NCBI GenBank assembly: GCA_903915555.1
Contig: CAIWTL010000538.1
Span: forward strand, 1-9,967
DNA from: an uncultured Micrococcales bacterium
GTDB taxonomy: Bacteria; Actinomycetota; Actinomycetes; S36-B12; GCA-2699445
Direction of reading: 5' to 3'
Length of the DNA stretch: 9,967 bases
Shown here: positions 1 to 4,763 of the stretch, piece by piece
Position numbering within the stretch: the stretch's first letter is position 1
How the letters are laid out: the number at the start of each line of letters is the position of its first letter
Notes under the pieces: model-generated
The model's input: only the letters and a program-made list of their open reading frames with translations
What the model was told of the DNA's origin: nothing
Databases searched by the model: none
Position numbers and translations under genes: made by a program

Positions 1-1019
1 CCCAACTCGTACCAGGGACTGCTGGGCAGAGCTGCGTAGTTGACCGACAGGACCTCGTCGCGGGTGGACAGCCACTCGGCCACAGCCTTGGCGTTCTGGA
101 CATGGCGCTCGATCCGCAACGACAGCGTCTCGAGGCCCTGCGCGAGGAGCCATGCGTTGAACGGCGCCACTGCAGTGCCCAGGTCGCGCAGCAACTGGAC
201 ACGGGCCTTCATGATGAAGGCGACGTTCGCCCCGAACTGCGACCCGACGCCGAGGTCCCGCGCGTAGACGAGACCGTGGTAGGACGGATCGGGCTCGTTG
301 TAGTTCGGGAAGCGCTCGGGGTACTGGGCGTAGTCGAACGAACCGCCGTCGATGATGACGCCGGCGACAGCAGTGCCGTGCCCACCGATGTACTTGGTGG
401 CGGAGTGCACGACGACGTCGGCCCCCCACTTCAGCGGCTGGATCAGGTACGGGGTCGCGACGGTGTTGTCGACGATCAGCGGCACGCCGAAGTCATGCGC
501 CACCGCGGCCACCGCCTCGATGTCCAGGATGTCGTTCTTGGGGTTCGCGATCGTCTCACCGAAGAACGCCTTGGTGTTGGGCCGGATGGCGGCCCGCCAC
601 GACTCGGGGTCGTCGGGATCGTCCACAAATGAGACCTCGATACCCAGCTTGGGCAGCGTGTAGTGGAACAGGTTGTAGGTTCCGCCGTACAGGCTGGGGC
701 TGGACACGATGTGGTCGCCGGCCTCGGCCACATTGAGGATGGCCACGGTCTCCGCAGCCTGACCGCTGGACACGAGCAGGGCGCCGACGCCACCCTCGAG
801 CGCGGCGAGCCGATCTTCGACGGCGGCCTGGGTCGGATTCATGATCCGGGTGTAGATGTTGCCCAGTTCTTTGAGCGCGAAGAGGTTCGCCGCGTGGGTG
901 GTGTCGTTGAATGTGTATGAGGTCGTCTGATAGATCGGCAGCGCCCGGGAATGGGTGGCCTCATCAGGGGTCTGACCTGCGTGGATCTGCTTGGTTTCGA
1001 ATGACCAGGCGTCGCTCAT
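1..1019 (-). CDS. metY: O-acetylhomoserine/O-acetylserine sulfhydrylase, C-terminus cut by window edge
   Basis: This is a PLP-dependent enzyme of the Cys/Met metabolism family. MetY joins sulfide (or methanethiol) to O-acetylhomoserine, giving homocysteine (or methionine); many homologues also use O-acetylserine. The translated part is 339 residues and begins MSDAWSFETKQIHAGQ. Family landmarks are PIYQTTSYTF (28-37), the substrate/PLP-contacting YTRIMNPTQ (56-64), SSGQAAE (84-90), the PLP-ring Asp in VDNTVATP (183-190), and SATKYIGGHG (206-215), whose Lys209 should form the Schiff base. The family is usually about 430-440 residues, so roughly 100 C-terminal residues lie beyond base 1. The ATG start is supported by GGAGGAG (1033-1027) seven bases upstream. 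The gene has a long structured leader with a SAM-IV riboswitch and a Cys-rich uORF, consistent with control by sulfur amino acid status. Cystathionine gamma-synthase is a less likely alternative, because the N-terminal motifs are of MetY type. Confidence 0.95.
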   Translation of the reverse strand, partial: MSDAWSFETKQIHAGQTPDEATHSRALPIYQTTSYTFNDTTHAANLFALKELGNIYTRIMNPTQAAVEDRLAALEGGVGALLVSSGQAAETVAILNVAEAGDHIVSSPSLYGGTYNLFHYTLPKLGIEVSFVDDPDDPESWRAAIRPNTKAFFGETIANPKNDILDIEAVAAVAHDFGVPLIVDNTVATPYLIQPLKWGADVVVHSATKYIGGHGTAVAGVIIDGGSFDYAQYPERFPNYNEPDPSYHGLVYARDLGVGSQFGANVAFIMKARVQLLRDLGTAVAPFNAWLLAQGLETLSLRIERHVQNAKAVAEWLSTRDEVLSVNYAALPSSPWYEL

Positions 1020-1071
1020 GGGTGTTCTCCTCCAGTGTCGGTATGAGCAATCAGATGATCAGAGAGGGTTG

Positions 1072-1128
1072 TCGGGTCAGTGCCCGAGGGTCGACGGGGA
1101 GCACCCGAAGGCGCCTGTTCAGGCCCCG
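1072..1128 (-). promoter_or_regulatory. Competing hairpins around the uORF stop (possible attenuator of metY)
   Basis: In the metY leader RNA, GCCT-gaac-AGGC (1124-1113) overlaps the uORF stop codon. It competes with GGCGCC-ttcg-GGTGCT (1115-1100), a UUCG-capped stem that shares the AGGCGCC strand. An outer helix CGGGG/CCCCG (1128-1124 with 1099-1095) can enclose both short stems. A further perfect hairpin, TCGGG-cactga-CCCGA, lies at 1087-1072. A ribosome on the uORF would cover the 5' strands, so translation speed could choose between folds. No U-tract follows, so an ordinary intrinsic terminator is not seen; Rho-dependent termination or control of metY translation is more likely. CTCTCT at 1066-1061 can pair with part of the metY Shine-Dalgarno, but only over about five bases. 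The pairings are read by eye and their regulatory role is inferred. Confidence 0.45.
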
Positions 1129-1157
1129 GCGACACCGGTCATTCGGCAACAACACAT
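1119..1157 (-). CDS. Cys-rich leader peptide uORF (MCCCRMTGVAGA) upstream of metY
   Basis: Twelve codons plus TGA encode MCCCRMTGVAGA. Residues 2-4 are three consecutive cysteines (TGT TGT TGC) directly after the ATG. A good Shine-Dalgarno, AGAGGTGG (1170-1163), lies five bases before the ATG, so this frame should be translated. It starts about 20 bases after the 3' end of the SAM-IV riboswitch and stops 99 bases before metY. Its stop codon sits inside competing hairpins. Tandem codons for the amino acid that is sensed are the hallmark of leader-peptide attenuation, and polycysteine short ORFs acting as cysteine-responsive attenuators are known in mycobacteria. I infer that ribosomes slow on the Cys codons when Cys-tRNA is scarce and thereby change metY expression. 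Unlike the mycobacterial examples it has a leader and an SD. A second in-frame ATG at codon 6 would lose the Cys run. Confidence 0.75.
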   Translation of the reverse strand: MCCCRMTGVAGA

Positions 1158-1177
1158 GACAACCACCTCTACCTGTG

Positions 1178-1295
1178 GGCCTTGTGCAGCAAGGCCGCGC
1201 TTGTCGAAATCGACCAGGTCTTCACCCGGAGCACCCCACCGCGGTCGGAGGGTTGCTGCTCAGCCAACCGGGGTTTGGCGCTGAGACTCATGACC
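1178..1295 (-). promoter_or_regulatory. SAM-IV riboswitch controlling metY
   Basis: The minus strand reads GGTCATGAGTCTCAGC at the 5' end (1295-1280), then a P2 hairpin with CTCAG-C-gCCAA pairing to TTGG-CTGAG (about 1285-1259). The conserved core CAACCCTCC...CCGCGGTGGGGTGC follows (about 1255-1231), then the closing strand GAAGACC (about 1222-1217), which pairs GACC with the opening GGTC to form P1. After P1 come GTCG-attt-CGAC and the stem GGCCTT-gctgcac-AAGGCC (1196-1178). A 3' hairpin domain after P1 is typical of SAM-IV, as opposed to SAM-I. The class binds S-adenosylmethionine and occurs mainly in Actinomycetales ahead of sulfur amino acid genes, including metY. Its 3' end is only about seven bases from the Shine-Dalgarno of the Cys uORF, so the switch could act on uORF translation as well as on metY. 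The expression platform is not obvious. Confidence 0.92.
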
Positions 1296-1302
1296 TGCGT
1301 CG

Positions 1303-1332
1303 ACAGTAGCCGAACGCACGCCGATCGTCCAA
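1303..1332 (-). promoter_or_regulatory. Promoter of the metY riboswitch transcript
   Basis: A -35 box TTGGAC (1332-1327) and a -10 box TACTGT (1308-1303) are separated by 18 bases. The predicted start falls seven bases later, at A1296/G1295, which is exactly where the riboswitch P1 strand begins. This agreement makes the promoter credible. The -35 lies only seven bases beyond the hairpin that overlaps the stop codon of the upstream DUF4192 gene. The call rests on motif match and position only. Confidence 0.6.
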
Positions 1333-1338
1333 CGTCGA

Positions 1339-1362
1339 GCCAGTGAGGCGTACGTCACTGGC
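1339..1362 (-). terminator. Hairpin overlapping the DUF4192 stop codon
   Basis: A perfect 8-bp inverted repeat, GCCAGTGA with TCACTGGC, encloses an 8-base loop. On the minus strand the TGA stop codon forms the end of the first arm. No U-tract follows, as is common for actinobacterial terminators. It separates the DUF4192 gene from the metY promoter seven bases downstream and, being symmetric, could work from either side. An operator role near the -35 of metY is the alternative. Confidence 0.45.
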
Positions 1363-2362
1363 CGTGGCCGTAGCGGCACGTGTATTCGTCGAGCCCCGCC
1401 ATGACCTGCCACCACATCGAGGCCGGTGCGGCGGTGTCGACGCAGCGATGCACGAGGGTGGCGAGACTGTGGTCCGGGTCAGCCGCCCAGGCGCGGTGGA
1501 GCGCCGCCATGGCCCGTGTCCCCTCGCCCATCTGCCACGCCACGAGGGCGGCGACTGCGGCGACCGGAGCCACAGCGTCCTGCGGAGCACGTCGGACGCA
1601 CTCACTCACGACCGCCCAGGTCCGCCGGTCACCGATCTCGCCGACACGCTCGCCCACCGTGATGCGCCAGAGCACGACATCCCTGACCCGGATGTCCCCC
1701 ATTCCGGCGACCAGCGCGGCAACATCGGCCCCGGTCAACGGAGACTCGGCGGCCAGGATCACCATGCACTGCTCGATCGCGCAGTCCCGCCAGTTCTCGA
1801 GATCGGCTGCCGACGCGTCCGTCGGGGGCACGGGGGCCAGGGACAGGTCGGGCAGTGCGTCGGCGGCGGGGGCGAGCTCCGCGACGACCGCCTCCCGATC
1901 GTCGGCGGGCGCGATGCCGTCGGCGACCAGCTCGGCCACCGTGGCGCAATAGGTGTCGAGCACATGGGGCTCGCAGTGATCGGTGCATTCCAGACCACGC
2001 CACGACGTGCCGACACACTCCCCCGCCCAGTCGATCGTGAGCCCACGGTCCAGGAAGGCGATGCACAGTCGGGTGATCGCCCCCCAGTCGGCCGCCCGGG
2101 GGTCCACCGCGGCGAGCAGCACCGAGACCGCGTCACAGTTGTGGGCCCGCTGGGCGAGGGTGTCGGCCACATCGTCGACGGCGAGCCGCGTGGTGTCCCA
2201 GTCGACCCGGGAGCTCAGCCGCATCCCGGATGCGGAGTCGAAGAACAGGCACACGAGGCTGTCGGTGGGGTGGTACCCGAGCAGGTACGGGATGGCGGGC
2301 AGCAGTTGTTCCGGCCGCCGCCCGAGTGTGCGGGAGACGGGACAGTAGGTGGTGTTGCTCAT
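1355..2362 (-). CDS. DUF4192 domain-containing protein
   Basis: The product is 335 residues. Its N-terminus carries the family hallmark RRPEQLLPAIPYLLGYHPTDSLVCLFF (about residues 15-41), followed by alternating hydrophobic and acidic stretches and an Ala/Trp-rich C-terminal half (VAAVAALVAWQMGEGTRAMAALHRAWAADP). That part looks like TPR-type helices, as expected for DUF4192 (PF13830), an actinobacterial family without an assigned function. It has no signal peptide or membrane segment, so it is probably cytoplasmic. Length matches the family. The ATG start is preceded by a purine-rich GAGGGTGGGG as a plausible but not classical Shine-Dalgarno. It reads towards metY, but a hairpin at its end and the separate metY promoter argue against co-transcription. 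I do not assign a function. Confidence 0.9.
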   Translation of the reverse strand: MSNTTYCPVSRTLGRRPEQLLPAIPYLLGYHPTDSLVCLFFDSASGMRLSSRVDWDTTRLAVDDVADTLAQRAHNCDAVSVLLAAVDPRAADWGAITRLCIAFLDRGLTIDWAGECVGTSWRGLECTDHCEPHVLDTYCATVAELVADGIAPADDREAVVAELAPAADALPDLSLAPVPPTDASAADLENWRDCAIEQCMVILAAESPLTGADVAALVAGMGDIRVRDVVLWRITVGERVGEIGDRRTWAVVSECVRRAPQDAVAPVAAVAALVAWQMGEGTRAMAALHRAWAADPDHSLATLVHRCVDTAAPASMWWQVMAGLDEYTCRYGHGQ

Positions 2363-2570
2363 GACCCCACCCTCGGTGCGCGACAGCGGGTGACGGATGA
2401 GCGCCCGGGAGAGGTGGATGACACGACCCCGGGACCGGTTGGGGACACACCCGTGTCGGTAGGTGACGCGGCCTGACGGTCCCGATACGTTCTGGCCAGA
2501 GCCCGGTCGTCTGGCAGAGGGGAAGCTGCCCGGTGACCGGGCTCGTCCATGTCCCGGCCGCGACCCCGGG
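2363..2570. other. Intergenic region between the DUF4192 and YbhN-like genes
   Basis: This stretch of 208 bases has no convincing gene on either strand; the frames crossing it overlap the flanking genes and look like shadows. It holds a small inverted repeat GACAC-accc-GTGTC (2444-2457), about 80 bases before the DUF4192 start, as a possible operator. It also contains a compact hairpin GCCCGG-tga-CCGGGC (2528-2542), and GAGCCCGG at 2500-2507 can pair alternatively with CCGGGCTC at 2537-2544. No clear -10/-35 pair for the DUF4192 gene was found. Confidence 0.4.
2553..2570 (-). terminator. Hairpin directly after the stop of the YbhN-like gene
   Basis: CCCGG and CCGGG arms enclose eight bases, and the hairpin begins at the base right after the TGA stop. 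It is G+C-rich with no U-tract. The 5-bp stem alone is weak evidence; a second compact hairpin at 2528-2542 could act with it. Confidence 0.3.
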
Positions 2571-3734
2571 TCAGGCCGCGGCAGCCTTCTCCGCCTTGCG
2601 CCGCCGCCGGTTGATGTCCCACCGCCAGTAGAAGATCATGATGAGCCCGATGGCCATCTGGGGGATGTAGGACGCGGCCCGCCACACGAGGTCCGCCGCA
2701 GTCGCCGCGCCGTTGTCCACCCCGAAGGTGGTGAGCAACCCGATCAGGACCGCGTCGACGGTCCCCAGCCCACCGGGGGTGACGGGGATCATGATGCCGA
2801 GTTGAGAGATCGCCCAGCAGCCGTAGGCGATCCAGATCGTCGGCATGCCCACGTCCTTGGTGACCCCGAGGAGTGCCATGTAGAGGATGAGGAACTGCGA
2901 CCAGGACACCGCGATCTGGGACAGTGTGATGACGTGCCACCGCCGGGCCACCAGCTCGACGATGTCGTGGCGCAGTTTCAGGATCTGACCCTTGATGTCG
3001 AGGGTCGTGTCCTTCTTGAACTTGTGGATGACACCGTTGACGACCTTGTCGGCCCAGTTCCCGACCTTCTCGGCGTTGCTCTCCGACCGCAGGATGATGG
3101 CGAACAGACCCACCACGACGACCAGGACGACGACCCCGATGACCGCGCCGAGCACGTAGTTGCCGGCCGCCTCGCCGCTGAGGGTGAGCGCCAGGATGCC
3201 GGTCACGGGGAGGAACAGGGTGACGAAGACGCTCCAGAGACCGGTGGCGCCGATCGCGGCCGTGGCCACCGTGGGGGTCGCCTGGTAGGAGGTCAGCTGG
3301 GCGTACTGGAGCCCGAGCCCGAAGGCGCCACCGGCCGGGATGCCGTTGGAGACCGCGAACGCGGACTGGTTGACGATGAAGCCTTCCTTGTAGCGCAGGC
3401 CAGGGGTCGCGGCCACGAAAGGCCAGCCGTAGACGAAGAGGTACCAGATGGTGGCGGCGACGAGACCGGCGATCGCCAGTGCACTCATCGCGCTGATGTA
3501 GTCGGCCGCCTCGGAGTAACTGCCGATCTGGGGGATGACGCGGGTGAACACGATCGCGAGGAAGACCACCGCGACGATGGCGCCGATGATCGTCTTCTTA
3601 CGGTCGATCCCGCCGGCACCGATGCTCTGCCGGGCTTCCTCGTCGGTGAGTTGACCCGATGCCGAACCGTCGGCGGGGGCGCTGTCCGGGGCCTCGGCCG
3701 GTCGGTCGTCAGCTGGTTGCTCTGCTGTGGTCAC
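2571..3734 (-). CDS. Multi-pass membrane protein of the YbhN / LPG-synthase TM (flippase-like) family
   Basis: The product is 387 residues. An acidic, disordered cytoplasmic N-terminus (about 1-45) precedes about seven or eight hydrophobic segments, including about 48-66, 83-105, 157-185, 192-215, 268-290, 300-318, 325-340 and 355-371, and a basic tail (RRRRKAEKAAAA). Family motifs are SNGIPAGGAFGLGLQY (129-144) and PVTPGGLGTVDAVLIGLLTTFGV (317-339). These match the transmembrane domain of lysylphosphatidylglycerol synthases (PF03706), here without the cytosolic aminoacyl-transferase domain. Stand-alone members are annotated as flippase-like or UPF0104 proteins, some acting in lipid or glycolipid translocation; the substrate here is unknown. 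The start must be the GTG at 3734, because an in-frame TAG lies four codons upstream with no start codon between. No Shine-Dalgarno is seen; a TAGCAT box six bases upstream suggests a leaderless mRNA. Confidence 0.88.
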   Translation of the reverse strand: MTTAEQPADDRPAEAPDSAPADGSASGQLTDEEARQSIGAGGIDRKKTIIGAIVAVVFLAIVFTRVIPQIGSYSEAADYISAMSALAIAGLVAATIWYLFVYGWPFVAATPGLRYKEGFIVNQSAFAVSNGIPAGGAFGLGLQYAQLTSYQATPTVATAAIGATGLWSVFVTLFLPVTGILALTLSGEAAGNYVLGAVIGVVVLVVVVGLFAIILRSESNAEKVGNWADKVVNGVIHKFKKDTTLDIKGQILKLRHDIVELVARRWHVITLSQIAVSWSQFLILYMALLGVTKDVGMPTIWIAYGCWAISQLGIMIPVTPGGLGTVDAVLIGLLTTFGVDNGAATAADLVWRAASYIPQMAIGLIMIFYWRWDINRRRRKAEKAAAA

Positions 3735-3740
3735 GCCCCG

Positions 3741-3746
3741 ATGCTA
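3741..3746 (-). promoter_or_regulatory. -10-like box TAGCAT for a leaderless transcript
   Basis: TAGCAT ends six bases before the GTG start of the YbhN-like gene, so transcription starting about seven bases later would begin at or next to the start codon. The region between has no Shine-Dalgarno. The -35 region is not recognisable. It is weak on its own but supported by the same arrangement at two other genes in this window. Confidence 0.4.
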
Positions 3747-3754
3747 GGGGGTGC

Positions 3755-3788
3755 GCCCGGTCGCCACCGCCACCGCACTCGATCGGGC
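3755..3788 (-). terminator. Hairpin directly after the lipoprotein gene stop
   Basis: On the minus strand GCCCGATCG pairs with CGACCGGGC, nine positions with one mismatch, around a 16-base loop. The stem begins at the base after the TGA stop of the lipoprotein gene. No U-tract follows. It ends just upstream of the -10-like box of the next gene, so it would insulate the two. Confidence 0.4.
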
Positions 3789-4658
3789 TCAGCGCAGGGC
3801 ATCGGCCGCCAGGTACTTCTTCAGGGTGCGGGCGAGCCGATTGATCGCCCGCACGTGGGCGGAATCGCCGTCGGTCTGCACCTCCGCCGGACCGGCGGTG
3901 GTGATGATCGCCACGGCGTAGCCGTCCAGGATGCCCATCTGCCGGGTCTCGGTGTACGGCTCGAGCCAGCCTCCCTTGAAGTTCTTCGCACCGACCTGGC
4001 CGAGGCCCCAACTGTGCTCCTCGATCGGTCGCATGGTGCGGAGCAGATAGGCGCTCGTGCGATCGTTGACGACCTCCCCGTTGGCGAGGGCCGCCATGAA
4101 ACGGACCTGGTTGCGCAGGGACCAGTACATGGAACCCTCTCTGATGCTGGGAGCCGTGGTGTCGTCATCACCGATCGAGCGCAGGATGGCGGTCATCGGC
4201 GGACCCGACCCCCCCGGGATCCTGCCCCGCATCTCGAGCAGGGCATCCATGTCAGACGCGGTCAGGGCTCGTCGGACGAGTGACCGCTCGTAGGGATCGA
4301 GGGCACGCGGGTCACCTCCGGCGACCTCCTGCACGAAGGCAGCGGCGACGAGAACCTTCGACGTGGACCAGGCGTTGGCAGTCTCGACGTCACCGATGAC
4401 CTTCACCCGCTGGGGATCCTCGAGGGGGGCGAAGGCGATGGCGTTGCGGGTGTCGCCCTTCAGGTCGGGCAGCGTCGGCGTCGGTGTCGGCGTGGGCTCC
4501 GGGGAGAAGGTGCGATAGGTCGGCGACGGGGACGTCACCGGACTGGAGGGGACGGGAACCGGGGGCGAGGGCTGGGGATCCGTGGCGCAGGCACCGAGGA
4601 TGAGGACGGCAGCGGCCGTCGAAGTGGCGGCCAGGCCACGCGAGGCTTGTGTCTTCAT
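3789..4658 (-). CDS. Lipoprotein with a beta-lactamase-like serine hydrolase fold
   Basis: The product is 289 residues, starting MKTQASRGLAATSTAAAVLILGAC. This is a lipoprotein signal with lipobox LGAC and lipidated Cys24, so the protein should be anchored on the outer face of the membrane. A Pro/Ser/Thr-rich linker (27-64, with PTPTPTPT) leads to the globular domain. That domain shows S98-T-S-K101, fitting the SxxK nucleophile motif of penicillin-binding proteins and class A beta-lactamases; ASDMD (134-138), where SDN would be; and K228-G-G, in the place of KTG. True beta-lactamase activity is unproven: Met replaces Asn of SDN, and the class A Glu166 region is not recognised. A cell-wall or regulatory role is as likely. 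The frame is open 29 codons further upstream (ATG at 4745), but only the ATG at 4658 places a proper signal peptide at the N-terminus, with AAGGAAG ten bases before it. Confidence 0.82.
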   Translation of the reverse strand: MKTQASRGLAATSTAAAVLILGACATDPQPSPPVPVPSSPVTSPSPTYRTFSPEPTPTPTPTLPDLKGDTRNAIAFAPLEDPQRVKVIGDVETANAWSTSKVLVAAAFVQEVAGGDPRALDPYERSLVRRALTASDMDALLEMRGRIPGGSGPPMTAILRSIGDDDTTAPSIREGSMYWSLRNQVRFMAALANGEVVNDRTSAYLLRTMRPIEEHSWGLGQVGAKNFKGGWLEPYTETRQMGILDGYAVAIITTAGPAEVQTDGDSAHVRAINRLARTLKKYLAADALR

Positions 4659-4739
4659 CCGCGTACCACTTCCTTCCCCTGGCTCCGCGAGGTTTCCCGC
4701 CGCGGCGCCGCCCGAAACCCTGACCGCCGACGACGCGGG

Positions 4740-4763
4740 CGGCACGGGACACCAGGCGTGCCG
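4740..4763 (-). terminator. Hairpin directly after the acylase stop
   Basis: A perfect 7-bp inverted repeat, CGGCACG with CGTGCCG, has a 10-base loop and begins at the base after the TGA stop of the acylase gene. No U-tract follows. It lies in the 105-base gap before the lipoprotein gene, suggesting the two are not simply one operon. Confidence 0.45.

Noticed and set aside
1178..1295. SAM-I or cobalamin riboswitch as identity of the metY leader element
   Set aside because: The CAACCCTCC...CCGCGGTGGGGTGC core and the hairpin domain located after P1 fit SAM-IV; no B12-box is present.
1343..2476. 377-codon plus-strand frame opposite the DUF4192 gene
   Set aside because: The minus-strand frame has the clear DUF4192 motif, while this one has no domain and a shadow-like composition.
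2463..4283. 606-codon open frame on the plus strand
   Set aside because: It lies antisense to the YbhN-like and lipoprotein genes. Its product is Asp/Gly/Arg/His-rich and repetitive with no recognisable domain, as expected of an antisense frame in G+C-rich DNA.
4659..4745. 29-codon N-terminal extension of the lipoprotein (ATG at 4745)
   Set aside because: It would bury the signal peptide and lipobox inside the protein; the ATG at 4658 has a purine-rich SD and gives a standard lipoprotein signal.
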